Shown: positions 20,774 to 32,112, counted from the first letter of the stretch. The stretch is DNA of 64,000 nucleotides from Diphasiastrum complanatum (GCA_029204225.1 CM055102.1:26390922-26454921); one strand, 5' to 3'. Notes: a model not told the origin generated them from the sequence alone. Made by a program: numbers and translations.

Positions 20774-23092
20774 ATGGCTTCCAATGGTGGGATCATGCTA
20801 GAGTCTAGTGAAAGGTTGAGTTCATCAAACTACTCTACTTGGAAAGTGAGGATGGAGTCCTTACTTGAGTTGAATGAACTCATGGACATAGTTGCAGAAA
20901 TTGAAGAGAGACCTCTCACACTTCAAGAGCAACAAAGGTTTGATAAGAAGGCCAAAAGGGCTCTTCATATCATTAAAATGAATGTTACAAATGAACTTCT
21001 CAAGGAAGTTGGAAAGTGTCAAAGTGCAAGTGAGGCATGGAATGCCTTAAAGAAGCTCTTTGAATCAAAGTCCACATCTAGGGTATTGACCCTAAGGAGA
21101 CAAATATTTTCTAGTAGGCAAAGAGAGGGTGAAAGTGCTCATGCATTTATCTTGAGAGTTAAGTCCCTAAGTGATGATTTAGCATGCATTGATGAGAACA
21201 TAAAAGATGGTGAAATAGTCCAAGTTATGTTGAATGGTTTGCTAAATGAACATGCTAACCTTGTTCAAAGTTTTGCCATTCAAAGAGTCTTGCCAAGTGT
21301 GGTTGACTTGCAAGAAATCTTATTGGCTGAAGAACATAGGTTGCAATCAAAGCTTGATGGTGCATCCTTGCAAGGTGGAGGTGAAGAGGCTTTCTTCACA
21401 AAAGGCAAATTCAAGGGCAAAGGTAAAGGCAAAGGGAAATGGTCCAAAGGTGGTAACTTTGATCATGATGATCACTCTTCCTCTTCCTCTTCTACTAAGA
21501 ACAATAAGTCAAAGTTCAAGTGCTTTTATTGTGGGATAAAAGGTCATTTTGCAAATGAATGTTATAAGAAGAAAAGAGAGCAAGGAGAGAGGCAAGGAAA
21601 TCTTACAATAGATGAGGAAGAACATAACACATGTGAATCACTTGTTATGACTTCAAGTTTGTTAGCCAACATAGATGATAATGATCCTTGGTGGATTGAT
21701 AGTGGAGCCTCATCTCACATGACAAGACATAAGGAATACTTTACATCCTTATTGTCTTATGAGGGAGAAGGTAACATCATCTACACTGCAAATGATGGTC
21801 AATGTGACATCAAAGGCATAGGCACTATTCCTATTTCCCTTTCAACAAATAGGAAAGCAAATCTTGAAAATGTTTTGTACATTCCTTCAATCACTAAGAA
21901 TTTGCTTAGTGTAAGTCAAATGATTGACAAAGGACTTGATGTGGAGTTCATTGGAGATGCATGTTTGATAAGTAAATGTGGATCCTTGATTGCTCAAGGT
22001 AGGAGGCATGGTAAACTTTTCAAGCTTGATGCATGTGTGATCTCTAATCATGAAGGATGTATGGCTAGGGAGCAATTGACAAACCAAGAAGTTTGGCACA
22101 AGAGGTTGGGCCATCCCAACTTCAAATCTTTGGAGGTAATGGCAAAGAAAGAGCTTGTTCTTGGTCTCCCTAAAAGTCTTGTTGCAAACAATAGTGTTTG
22201 TGAACATTGTGCCTTGTCCAAATCTCATAGACTTGCTTATTCTAGATCTACTTCTAGATCTAAAGAAGCTTTTCAACTTGTGCATTCTGATATTCATTCT
22301 TCTAGTACAACTAGCAATGGTGGGGCAAAGATGTATGCAACTTTCATTGATGACTTTAGTAGGTATACTTGGATCTATCTTCTTAAAAGTAAGGATGAAG
22401 TGTTTGCTGCATTTGTCAAGTTCAAGAATGAAATGGAAAACCAATTCAATACAAAGATCAAATGCTTAAGATCTGATAATGGAGGGGAATACACCTCAAA
22501 TAGGTTCAAAGACTTTTGTATAGCACATGGGATTAAGAGGGAGATGTCTAGTCCTAGGACTCCACAACAGAATGGAGTGGCCGAGAGGAAGAATAGAACC
22601 CTTTGTGAATGTGCCAAGGCAATGAGACTACATGCTAATCTTGCTAAGTCTTTTTGGGGGGAAGCTTTAGCATGTGCTAACTATCTATGTAATAGATGGA
22701 CAAGTGCTTCCTTGGATGGTAAAACTCCTCATGAGGTTCTTTATGGTAGAAGGCCGAGTGTCAAGCATTGTAGGATCTTTGGATGTACATGTTTTGTCAA
22801 TATCACACTTGATGATAGAACTAAAGAAGATCCTTCATCAAAGAAGGGTGTGTTTGTTGGCTATAGTGAAGTAAGCAAGGCTTACAAAGTGTACATTCCT
22901 TCTACAAAGAAAGTTGTCATAAGTAGGGATGTCATCTTTCATGAAGAGAATGTTTCCAATGTTGTTGATGTTGATGTTGATGTGCCTACTAATCATCATG
23001 ATGTGCAAGATGTCTTGGATGAAGATGGGATGCCACTCCAAAGCAAACTTCAAGGAAGACTCAAAGGCAAAGGGCTAAGCCATCAAGGCTAA
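20774..23092 (+). CDS. Copia-2 Gag-protease-integrase part of the polyprotein
   Basis: This 772-residue frame differs from the Copia-1 frame by one residue (Ser to Asn after MRLHA in the integrase end) and one silent change at 21265. All active-site motifs are present: the CCHC knuckle at residues 250-263, protease DSG at 309-311, the HHCC zinc site, and integrase D506, D568 and E604. It ends in the same out-of-frame tail and stop as Copia-1, so the frame break predates the split of the two copies. Confidence 0.92.
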   Translation: MASNGGIMLESSERLSSSNYSTWKVRMESLLELNELMDIVAEIEERPLTLQEQQRFDKKAKRALHIIKMNVTNELLKEVGKCQSASEAWNALKKLFESKSTSRVLTLRRQIFSSRQREGESAHAFILRVKSLSDDLACIDENIKDGEIVQVMLNGLLNEHANLVQSFAIQRVLPSVVDLQEILLAEEHRLQSKLDGASLQGGGEEAFFTKGKFKGKGKGKGKWSKGGNFDHDDHSSSSSSTKNNKSKFKCFYCGIKGHFANECYKKKREQGERQGNLTIDEEEHNTCESLVMTSSLLANIDDNDPWWIDSGASSHMTRHKEYFTSLLSYEGEGNIIYTANDGQCDIKGIGTIPISLSTNRKANLENVLYIPSITKNLLSVSQMIDKGLDVEFIGDACLISKCGSLIAQGRRHGKLFKLDACVISNHEGCMAREQLTNQEVWHKRLGHPNFKSLEVMAKKELVLGLPKSLVANNSVCEHCALSKSHRLAYSRSTSRSKEAFQLVHSDIHSSSTTSNGGAKMYATFIDDFSRYTWIYLLKSKDEVFAAFVKFKNEMENQFNTKIKCLRSDNGGEYTSNRFKDFCIAHGIKREMSSPRTPQQNGVAERKNRTLCECAKAMRLHANLAKSFWGEALACANYLCNRWTSASLDGKTPHEVLYGRRPSVKHCRIFGCTCFVNITLDDRTKEDPSSKKGVFVGYSEVSKAYKVYIPSTKKVVISRDVIFHEENVSNVVDVDVDVPTNHHDVQDVLDEDGMPLQSKLQGRLKGKGLSHQG

Positions 23093-23115
23093 CCTATGAT
23101 GAAAAAGGAAAGCAA

Positions 23116-24726
23116 GTGGTGGACAACTCTAACTTTGCTTTTCTTACCTCTTTTGATGAACCAACTTGTGTAGGTGAAGCAATTCAAAAGAAGGAATGGA
23201 TCCAAGCCATGGATCATGAGCATCAAGCACTCATCAAAAGCAACACATGGAGGTTGGTAAAGCTTCCAAAGGACAAGAAGGCAATTGGTTGTAAGTGGAT
23301 CTTCAAGATCAAGACAAATCAAGATGGATCAATCAACAAGTACAAGGCAAGGTTGGTGGCAAAGGGGTATGCTCAAGAATATGGTATTGACTATGATGAG
23401 ACCTTTGCACCCGTGGCAAAGATGGTAACTATTCGAATCCTAATCTCTCTTGCAACTCTTTATGATTGAGATATGTGGCAAATGGATGTTACTAATGCCT
23501 TCTTGAATGGTGATCTTGAAGAAGATATTTACATGGAGCAACCCGAGGGCTATGTTTCACATGATGAGCCTAATCATGTGTGCTATCTCCAAAAGAGTTT
23601 GTATGGGCTAAAGCAAGCACCAAGGAGTTGGTATGCTAAGCTCAATTCCTTCTTACTTTCTCAAAACTTTGTTATGAGTGAGTATGATCATTCTCTCTAC
23701 TTTAGATTGAATGAAAATGATATCACTTTACTTTTGATCTATGTTGATGACATTATCTTAAGTGGTGGTAACAATCTAGATATAGATGAAATCAAGATGG
23801 CACTCAAAAGAGAGTTTGAAATTCAAGATCTTGGTAAACTTCATTATATCTTAGGAATAGAGATTATTAGAACTTCTAAATCTACATTCATATGTCAAGA
23901 AAAGTATGTTAACTCTATTCTAAAAAGGTTTCATATGGAAGATTGTAAAGTTGTTTCTACTCCTATGGAATCAAATGTAAAGCTAACTACAAGAAGTAAT
24001 GAAAGATCCTTCAAGGACATTACTCTCTATAGAAAGCTAATAGGATCTCTTATATGGTTAACCATCACAAGACCTGATCTAAGCTTTGGGGTTGGTAAAC
24101 TAAGTCAATTTATGCAAGATCCTAGTGAGGCTCATTGGAAGCTAGGAAAGAGAGTACTTAGATACATCTCGGGATCTAGAGATTTTGGCATCTTGTATGG
24201 AGGTACTACACCTAACCTTTGTGGATTTTCAGATTCAGATTTTGCAGGTGATCAAATGGATAGGAAGTCAACAAGTGCCTTTGCAATCTATCTTGGAGAT
24301 GGAGTGGTCTCATGGCTATCAAAGAAGCAACCAACTATCTCTCTATCTTCCACCGAAGCCGAGTACAAGGCATTAACAACATGCACCAAGGAGATTCTTT
24401 GGATCAAGAGGATGTTATTGGATCTTCACTTGCTGGAACCAGAGAAGACTCCAATCATACTTTGTGATAACCTTTCAGCCCAAAGCTTGGCAAGCAATCC
24501 TGTTTTTCATGCAAGGAGCAAGCACATTGAGATTGCTCACCATTTTGTGAGAGATCAAGTCATTGCCAAAGAGGTGGAGCTTCAACATGTCTCTTCAAAG
24601 GAGTGTGTGGCTGATATCTTCACCAAACCATTGGGAAAGGACCTATATTTAATGCATAGATCTAATCTTGGAATGTGCTCAAAGACTATGTTGAAACTAG
24701 CATCCAATGTTGAAGAGGGAGTGTGA
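23116..24726 (+). pseudogene. Copia-2 reverse transcriptase-RNase H, broken by one stop
   Basis: This is the same frame as Copia-1 RT-RNase H, but a TGA at 23467-23469 replaces the TGG for the Trp after TLYD. That is a single G-to-A change just before the first RT catalytic block MDVTNAFLNG. Two other residue changes are seen: Cys to Ser in EKYVNSILKRF and Val to Gly in LSFGVGKLSQ. YVDD and all RNase H motifs are retained. The stop makes RT truncated, so this copy cannot be autonomous even though its LTRs are pristine. Confidence 0.93.
24712..24721 (+). other. Polypurine tract of Copia-2
   Basis: GAAGAGGGAG directly before the 3' LTR, as in Copia-1. Confidence 0.85.
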
Positions 24727-25376
24727 AAATTGTCAACATTTCCTAGCTAGTTTGAGGCCTAAATTGGCTAAAATTGTAAATAGTTTTGGTTCTGGAGTTT
24801 TGCACGTGTGAACCAGGCCACAATGTTTTTATTTACTGTATTTTTTCAGTATGATGAAGTGTCAAACTTCATACCCTTCAAAATGAGACCATTTTGATGT
24901 ATTTTGGTCATATAAGCCATTTTTAGCTATTTTTCCTATATAGGGAATATCTAGGGTCAAGTACCTTCTAGAGAGAGGAGAGAGAGTCATCTTCCTCATC
25001 CATAAATAGTAGGGAAGTCGTGGAAAACAGGTTGGAGAAACCTTTTGTATGCTTCATTGAGATCAATAGATCATTGTCATTGTTTCTTCCTCCATTGAGA
25101 GCATTGTTGTGTGTATTGTCTTCAAGCTATTGTGTATGATCTTAGGTGCTTTCCAAAAGTGGTAGGCTGATGTATTATGGACTGTATAATGCTATTTTGG
25201 GCCGCACTTGATGTTTATGGAAGTTTCCATTTGTGATAAATGCTTTTTGATCAAGTTCTTTGCATTCTAGGTAGCATAGAATGTGTTGCCAATTCCTAGC
25301 TTATGTAGTTTGGAGTGCAAGCATTCAAGCCAATGATCTTGGAGTTTAGATCCACTTAGGATCTGTATTTTTCACA
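24722..25376 (+). repeat. 3' LTR of Copia-2 (655 bp)
   Basis: Identical by eye to the 5' LTR. It is followed by ATCTA, the right target duplication. Confidence 0.96.
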
Positions 25377-25381
25377 ATCTA

Positions 25382-26090
25382 TTTTCATGCGTTAAACTAT
25401 TTTAAAGACCACCGTCTTTTTGAGGGCACCTTCGGCTTCTTGTGAAAAATGCGAAGAGAGAGAAAAATCCCAAAGGTCATCCAAAATAAACGAGGAACGT
25501 TCCAACGACATCCTCGTCTGCGTCAACAATGCTGAATTATTGACCATAAATATTGTGTACAGTTGTCACAAAAGCCATATACTTCCAAGTACAATGGTTT
25601 TTCTAATTAGGTGACAAGCATTCAATTTAATTAATACACAGATGAAGTCTATAAATCTATCATCCAAGCATAGATTACGTGTTGCTCCGTCCATGAGACG
25701 CATTATTTGAACCTCCCAATTATGCCATCAATTTTGGTTGTGATTGCTATTTGTATTGTGCTTCAGTGTAACATAGCAACAACTTGCTTTTATCTGTGTA
25801 CAAAATAGATAAATGCATGTTGTGATTGAATGCACTTTTATTGTTGTTTGATCGCGCTTGTTTATTCACTCTGATCAGAACACGGATGTCTACGACTCCT
25901 CAATTTTTAATCAGACGATGGCTGTCTTTGACGCCTGAGAAACTCGCGATATCACACTGTTGTTCCATTTATTTCAGAACTATACTTCACATTGAATCTA
26001 ATTTCAGTAGTACCACACACAAACCATCTCTAATCTCTTCGGTGGACTGTACTCTTATCTTAGAGTATAAATTAATTTTTTAAGATCTTT
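25382..26090. other. Unidentified sequence right of Copia-2
   Basis: No convincing gene. It begins with a relative of the left-flank block (CACCTTCGGCTTC, GCGAAGAGAGAGAAA near 25424-25465). It could be LTR or 3' sequence of the minus-strand Copia-L that follows. Confidence 0.4.
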
Positions 26091-26094
26091 TTGG

Positions 26095-26835
26095 GCAATT
26101 AGAACACTGAAAGCTTCATCCAGGAACTGCCTTAGCCAGATTATCTCATTTGCCATCTTCGCTACTGCAATGTACTCTGCTTCGCAGGATGACTGAGCTA
26201 CAATGGTCTGTTTCTTGCTGACCCAGAGAACTACTGCTCCTGATGCGATAGTGCATCCTCCTGAGATGCTTTTACAATCGTCCTTGAGGGATGCCTAGCT
26301 AGCATTGCCATAGGAAAGTATCCTGAAACCTGCATAACGACAATAACATAAGCCATAATCCCTCGTTGATTGAAGATATTGCAAAATGCGTTTTGCAATC
26401 TTCCAATGTGTCGAGCCTAGATTTGTGCAGAATTGGCTCATCCTGAATACTGTATAAGCAATATCAGGGTGTGTGTTGTCTACAAGTTACATCAATGATC
26501 CTATCAGCTTCTTGTAAGGTGTGAGCTGCATCTATTCTCTCTCTTCCTCAGTATTTGGACATTCATCACTTGTCAGCACCATCCCTACGAGCATTGGAGT
26601 ATTCGCTCCTTTGCAGTTCAGCATCCCAAAGTCCTCTAGGATCTTCTGGGTGTATCTGGACTAGTGAAGGTATAACTTACCTCCCTCATAGTCCCTTTCA
26701 ATTTGTAAGCCTAGGTAGCACCTGGCTTCTCCCAGATCCATGATCTCGAAATGTTTCGAGATGTCAGTCTTCACTTCAGCAATTAGTTGCTCACTCCTAC
26801 AAACTATCAGAGTGTCGTCCACATATATGGCCACA
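26095..26835 (-). pseudogene. Copia-L RT end and RNase H fragment
   Basis: Read on the minus strand it starts at the RT catalytic block (AIYVDDTLIV), continues through DLGEARCYLGLQIERD and reaches RNase H (GGCTIASGAVVLWVSKKQ, SSCEAEYIAVAKMANEIIWL), where it stops at about 26095. Several in-frame stops are present. It resembles Copia-C more than Copia-1. It is joined at about 26835 to a second, different Copia RT fragment, so two RT pieces are fused near the YVDD block. Confidence 0.85.
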
Positions 26836-27295
26836 ATGCTTCAATATTAGTTTGATTTTTCGTGCGGAGATATCGGCTAACACATCACCTTTATTATGAT
26901 CTTTTACAATGTGCTCCATTAGTGTGTCAATGCCCTTACAATTTTCCATATGAAATTTTTTCAACATAGCAAGAGCATATCTAGATTGACAAATAAAAGC
27001 ATAATGATCATGAAAGTCAATCTCCGAGCCTAATATGTAATGGATCTCTCCTAGATCTTGCATCTTAAACTCTTTTCCAAGTGCTATTTTGGTCTCTTCA
27101 ACCAATTTGATACAACTTCCACAAAGGATAATGTCATCTACATAAATGAGAAGAATAACAATATCACTAACAACAAACTTGATTTACATGGAAGAATCAT
27201 AGTCACTAAGAGTGAATCCTACTGAGATAAGAAAAGAGTTGAGTCTCTCATACCAAGATCTTGGTGCTTGCTTGAGTCCATAAAGACTATGCCTT
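26836..27295 (-). pseudogene. Copia-M RT fragment
   Basis: The minus-strand frame carries GLKQAPRSWYERLNSFLIS, then LLIYVDDIILCGSC and EFKMQDLGEIHYILGSEI. One stop separates the first two blocks. It ends at about 26835 in the junction with Copia-L. The upstream half of RT, integrase and most of protease are missing. Confidence 0.85.
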
Positions 27296-27775
27296 CAATA
27301 TTGCATTCTTGGTCATTTGCTGTATAGATAGTCTTCTTAGCTCCTCGATAAGGCATAATAGATTTGAAGGACTCCTGGAGCTACACATATGTGAAGATGC
27401 TCCACTATCAATATACTAAGATCCATCCTTCTTGAAAGGTGTAGATAAAAAACTAGAGACCGTAAGAGATCCCTCTCCATCACTTGCAATAGAGTCTTCT
27501 TTCTCATTTGACAGGTTGGCTTGCTTGAATTGATTCTTCTTCTTGAGGCAATTCGTAGCATAGTGGCCCATCTTGCCACAAAAGAAACATTTGATATTCT
27601 TCTTCTTCTTCTTTGAGGTAGAAGCATGAGAGGTGTCATCCTCCTCTCCATCTTGGTCTTTATCTTTTGCTTTGTCCTTGGAGAAGTGTTGGTGTTGCTT
27701 TTTGCTCCTCCCTTTGTGCTTGGCAAAAAGAGCTTTTCCATCATGTAGTGGGTTTCTTTCCTTGCCTAACCTGAA
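27296..27775 (-). pseudogene. Copia-M gag zinc knuckle and protease start
   Basis: On the minus strand a Lys-rich stretch leads to a CCHC knuckle (CFFCGKMGHYATNC, near 27555-27600) and then a weak protease start. It joins the RT fragment at about 27295, so roughly 2.5 kb of pol is deleted internally. Upstream it meets the family E LTR region near 27780-27840. Confidence 0.8.
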
Positions 27776-27839
27776 TCCAAGATCTAGTCAATCTAGCATC
27801 AAAGAGACGAAGTTAGTTGTCACGCGTAGGTTCGTTCCC

Positions 27840-28502
27840 ATGAGAGTGATAGTATAGTTCGGATTTCAACATGAATGGAGGATCTACACTAGCATCCATT
27901 AACACTAAGCATTAACACTACATCCATTAACCCTACTTCCATTAACCCTAAATCCACAACAATGATAGAAACTTACTCTTCTCTCTTTCCTTTTCTCTCT
28001 CACAAAAAGCATAAGAAATAACAATCCCAATAATGATCAAACCCAACAATTAGCAAATACAAAGTTAACATGAGAAATGGAGGAAAAGAGAGGAAGAGCA
28101 AGGACATTCATCAATCCATTTCTAAAGAGAATCAATCCGCTTTTATTGAAATGAGAAAATGAACATCAGGAGCAACTCGAGTTGGTCCCTTTTTATAGTA
28201 GAGAGGAGGACCCTGGCCTCTGAATCCTATTGGTCTAGTCTTTCCTCTCTTTTTATTCAAATTTAAAAAAGTGTGGGAACCATCAAAATTGGAGGGAAAC
28301 CCAACTTTATTCACTAACTTGACATTTAGGCCCTGCGACATTAAAAGTCCCGCAAAAAAGCCTAAAGTCCTTTATTAACTTTTAACTAATCAATCAAATA
28401 ACTATGTGATTATCGAGTTGGACTTACACATGTAGGGTGCCAAATCCCTCTCACTTATTAACTAGGGTTAGGGTTGCCTTGGGATCCGCAAACCCTCCAA
28501 CA
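27840..28502 (-). repeat. Family E LTR, copy E-b
   Basis: The minus-strand sequence starts TGTTGGAGGGTTTGCGGATCC at 28502, preceded by the purine-rich GGTGGGGGATAC (polypurine tract, 28503-28514). It contains CAACCCTAACCCTAG, then a CTATAAAAAGG TATA box near 28190-28200. Near 27890-27960 there is a run of about four TTAATG(G/C)-based repeats. Confidence 0.72.
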
Positions 28503-28552
28503 GTATCCCCCACCAAAACTAGTGGCGGTCCCACGACACCTGCAATATGCAG

Positions 28553-29600
28553 TTATTGGGGACTTTTATTGGCTTCGCGCTGAATCTTAATTAAATGATA
28601 TTGCACCTTCTCCATGAAGTTGAGACGGGCAGTATTGGAATCCAAATTGTGTGGCAGGATACAACGGTGGGCTCCGACAATCCATTTGGAAGCTGTCCAT
28701 GAGGTGAAGCAGGATTCCCAAGAGCCTCCCATCATAGCCACACGAAAATAGAGATGAGCAATCGGCAGCTGATCTTTGATTTGCTCTGAGGCCATCGGCT
28801 TATTTGGATCAAATGCCAGAGGAGAAAGGCAATCGTCCCATTTGGTTGCCACTGACACCAATAGAGTTAGATCTTTAGCAAACATTGTCGATTGTCGCAC
28901 CGTTGGATCTGGAGAGTGGACATACTCTCTCTGATATGCTTGTAAAGCATGGTGAAAGTCCACTAAAATGGTCCAGCTGTAAGGCTGATGGATGATTGGC
29001 CAATTGGGCGTATGGATGGTGATTTTGTCCATAGCCAACCCCAAATCTTTCCATTTATTTCTTCGCGGCATTGGCATGTAATAGGGATCTACCCGCAACT
29101 GGCAAGGGCTGGCGACGTAACTCCTAATGGATTCCGGAGTTTTCTCAAAAACCGTGATTCTCCATGTCGGCTGCTCTCCCAGTGCAGATATTTTGTCCAA
29201 CTCTTTGCCAGTCTTGATCTCGGAGGTCTTAAATTTCAAAACCCATCCACCACGCGAGGACTCATACGGACGTTGCTTTAAGAAGGTCTGGATCTGGTCC
29301 TCGACGCTGATGGGCCTTCTGAATAGAGGTCTTGTCCTTGATGAGAATGGACCCGCTTGTACTGTCGGTATGGTTGGAGATTGATCTGCTATATCTAGAG
29401 CTCCCCCCTGGTCCATGCTCGAATCAATCCCTGTATCCATTGATACAGCTTCTTGGCGCGAAGGGGAGAATTGCGGCATGACCGGGATGGGGATTTGTGG
29501 TCCGGCTTCCAACACTTGAGCGGTTGCTTTCTCATAGGCGGTGATGGTCTCTTTTGCCTTTGCCAACTCGATTGAAGCTGCTCCTTTGAACCTATTAAAT
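28553..29600 (-). pseudogene. Family E retroelement protein, main C-terminal frame (E-b)
   Basis: This is a 337-residue open frame with the first ATG-like start at 29566; it joins an upstream coiled-coil frame by one frame change near 29566-29600, so the start is not authentic. Visible blocks are YEKATAQVLEAGPQ near the N-terminus, a Pro/Ser-rich linker, PMPRRNKWKDLG, ITIHTPNWPIIHQPYSW, MFAKDLTLLVSVATKWDDC, FDPNKPMASEQIKDQLPIA and the end FMEKVQYHLIKIQREANKSP. I recognise no catalytic domain: no protease, RT or integrase motif. Three further copies (9355-10070, 16651-16908, 40000-40334) keep the same residues where they overlap. It lies just upstream of a polypurine tract and LTR, so it is the last gene of an LTR element. 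Confidence 0.7.
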
Positions 29601-30060
29601 GGCCTTGGAATCCCTGAAGGGCCACTTTGTATGTCTCTACTTTTTTGAATAAATATGCAATCTCCGTCGATGTGACCGGATGATCGGGTATTTGCGTTTC
29701 TAGATAGGCATCACGCTCAAGGGTGGTCTCATCCAATTCATCTTGAAGCCGTGTGCGATCTTGTTCGGCCATCTATAATTGTCCCTTCAGCAGTTGCACC
29801 TGTTGCTTGGCATCTTGCATTGCCTTATCTACCTGATCCTGTGCGGTTGTCAGGGCGTTTTGCAGGGAGCTGATGTAATTTTCCAAGCGATCCGCTTTTT
29901 GCTGGGCCAACTTCTTTTTGCTTTCAGCCTTATCTTCAACTCTCGATTATATGAGGTTGCCAACCATCAGAAAATTATTCAATAGTTGGGCAACTGCGTG
30001 GATGGAAGACTCAATGATGGCTTCGTTTTCTTTCCAAAAACCGAAGTCATGCTTAGCAAA
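29600..30060 (-). pseudogene. Family E coiled-coil region
   Basis: On the minus strand a heptad-rich segment reads LENYISSLQNALTTAQDQVD, a TAG, then AEQDRTRLQDELDETTLERD. It leads by one frame change into the main family E frame. Further upstream a conserved-looking block (DFGFWKENEAIIESSIHAVA) also needs a TAA and a TGA to be ignored. Composition is typical of a coiled coil that could self-assemble, as in a Gag-like protein, but this is inference. Confidence 0.6.
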
Positions 30061-30180
30061 GGGTCATAGGTCTCGCTCATTTACCTGTGGAAGTAGCATC
30101 AGAATCCCATAGAGGGATTTCAACAATGCTAGATATCTTGCTGGTTCCAAGAGCTATCCCACGGTCCAAAGGAAAATGCA

Positions 30181-30714
30181 TTAGCAATGAAAATTTACAA
30201 GAAAATGTAAAAAAACCAGTAAAAATTTCAAGAGAACATGTGAAAAAACTGATGTAGAGAGGTAAGTGCGTTTGCAAAACCTTCTGATTACAATGTGCAA
30301 AAACGTATGACAAATCTGCAGGTTGATAGGCTTGGCTCTAAATATAGCCACTTGTGATAAATGATCAGTATATGTAGGCTTCTTAATTGTTTGTATGGTC
30401 CAGTGCAGATCGTTGGTGAGGTCAATAAATGGCTTGATGTCTTGTTTGACGTGCTTGTGATTGGGTGAGGCCTGTGTACCAGATGATATTCCTATAGCTG
30501 CAAGTGCGGCCTCAGTGACGCGCACTTTGTGTGTGGCTCCCTGGAAAGTGATATAGAATTTGGATTTCTCTTCCTTCCATGTATTGAAGGCAAGAGTGAT
30601 GAAATCCATATTGATGCGACCCGAAAAGGCTCTCTCATGAATACCCATTGCAGTGAGCAGAGACTCCGCAAGGGTCATCCACTGAGTGACCATGCTTGTC
30701 TTAGGAAGAATCAT
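30181..30714 (-). pseudogene. Family E N-terminal frame
   Basis: This 177-codon minus frame starts MILPKTSMVTQWMTLAESLL; another ATG 72 bp upstream is out of frame. FYITFQGATHKVRVTEAALA and GISSGTQASPNHKHVKQDIK form a compact-looking domain. The last 30 codons are T-rich and low-complexity, which looks like an intron read through (AG/GTTTTG donor near 30280). It vaguely recalls plant transposon-associated domains, but I cannot name one. Confidence 0.5.
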
Positions 30715-30789
30715 GATGTCCGTTGTAGATGGGACATCACGGTGGATAGTATAGCACGGAGACTGGGAAGTATCGTAGAAGACATGATG

Positions 30790-31430
30790 ATCAGAAAGGA
30801 ATTATAAATGCGTGAAAGTGTATAAGAAGGCAATGCAGAAAATTTGGAAGGCTTTGGTCGCAAGAAAAATTCGCAAGAGCTTTGCTAGCACAAGTGAGGA
30901 ATGAATCAAATTTAGCCAATTTATAGGTGAATTTGGTGGGTCCATTATATTGAATAGTAGTTTGGCTGACCAGTTCTGAACAAAAATTTGCAGCCATGTG
31001 CAGTACTGTAAAAATAGACTATATAAATCTCGGCGAAGGTTTCTAGGGATCTGAACTTATCAGGCGAATGTTTTCCAGGGCTGGCGAAGGATGAACCTTT
31101 GCCCAGGAGGGTCCTTCGCCCAAGTACTGTCATAAATGCATTTTTTCACAATCTGAACCTATGGACAACCTAATTTTGACATTTTAAGATCATCTAGCAG
31201 GTCGGCGAAGGTTCATAATGAGGTTATGATGCTCGGCAAAGCTTCCCAAAATGGCATATCACTGAACATTCGCCTGTCTCAAAATTTGGATTTTCTCTTG
31301 TCAGGAACCTTCGCCCACCTCAATTTAGATAAATTAAGGGTGGATGTACAGTTTGAGAGCTCAACAAAGGTTTCTGATACTGTATTGGCCAAATCTGTCC
31401 AAATCAGTGATTTTCTAAGTCATTGTCCAT
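30790..31430 (-). other. Family E upstream region with GGCGAAGG cluster
   Basis: No coding sequence. Between 31031 and 31320 the motif GGCGAAGG, or its reverse CCTTCGCC, recurs about seven times with small changes and in both orientations. No second LTR of family E was found to the right. Confidence 0.5.
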
Positions 31431-31663
31431 AAAAAACATTATGCTTCCTTTTTCTTATGTTGATGACTTCCTGACTTTTGCTCATCAGTCTTTTCTTATT
31501 TTTTTGTTTTTTTTTGTTTGTTTTTATTTATTTATTTATTTTTAACTGTCTTTTTCCAAAAAACTCAGCAAATTAAATAATGAAAACAAAAAATTGAAAA
31601 ACAAATAAAACTAAAAAATATATTGAGATCAGGCTTGCTGAACTGGTGGAGCATGATGTTAAA
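31431..31663. other. T-rich low-complexity stretch
   Basis: Long T and TTTA runs (31495-31545) followed by A-rich sequence; nothing else is seen. Confidence 0.5.
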
Positions 31664-32112
31664 ACTTGCGTAATCGACTGTCATTTACCGGAGTATCAAA
31701 TCGTTTTCCATCCAGGTGCTCAAGAATTACCAGATCTCCTTCTAAATTAGTTTCTAGATCTCTTGCCAAATCTCATTCTAGATCTCTTTCTTCTAAATCA
31801 GTTTCTAAATCTCCTTCTAAATCAGTTTCTAAATCTCCACCTAGCCCTGAAGGTGTAGAATTAGATTTATTTTTGAATGTGCAAATCAATACTTTTTTTT
31901 CGGATGATAGATTGAGTCATGTATATTTATCTCTTCCTTCCCCTCCTTCATTATCTTTTGTAGAATCTGATAAATACGATCAATATGATCAATTACTTTT
32001 GTTTGTGTCATTTGGATTGTCTATTATTGTCTTGGCCAATGTGTATGGGACCAAAACGATGGTGAAGCAAAGGGAGACCAAAATAGCAAGAGAAGCAAAA
32101 AGAATCATGTAG
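31664..32112 (+). CDS. Unknown Ser/Arg-Lys-rich protein with a C-terminal membrane segment
   Basis: The open frame has no ATG near its start (it opens after a TAA at 31660), so it is either an internal or last exon or a chance frame. The N-terminal half is built of SR and SK repeats (RSPSKLVSRSLAKS and SKSVSKSPSKSVSKSP). The C-terminal half has an acidic linker and a strong hydrophobic helix, LLLFVSFGLSIIVLANVYG, followed by a basic tail. That would suit a tail-anchored or type II membrane protein. No homologue was recognised, and the neighbours are transposon debris. A genuine exon is possible but unproven. Confidence 0.35.

Larger units (their letters stand above)
18947..25376 (+). mobile_element. 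Copia-2, complete and recent Ty1/Copia element (6,430 bp)
   Basis: A complete element with two 655-bp LTRs that are identical by eye, a PBS, a leader, gag-pol and a polypurine tract. The 5-bp target duplication ATCTA is intact (18942-18946 and 25377-25381), so this is an independent insertion, not a tandem copy of Copia-1. It shares the Copia-1 frame break between integrase and RT and adds a Trp-to-stop change in RT. Identical LTRs mean insertion so recent that no substitution has fixed. Confidence 0.97.

Noticed and set aside
1-25381. Copia-1 and Copia-2 as one segmental duplication
   Set aside because: Copia-2 has its own 5-bp target duplication and different flanks, so it inserted independently.
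28440-28480. Telomere-like CCCTAACCCTAG in family E LTRs
   Set aside because: Only about two units, at the same place in each LTR copy (also 16985 and 40415); part of the LTR and not an interstitial telomere.
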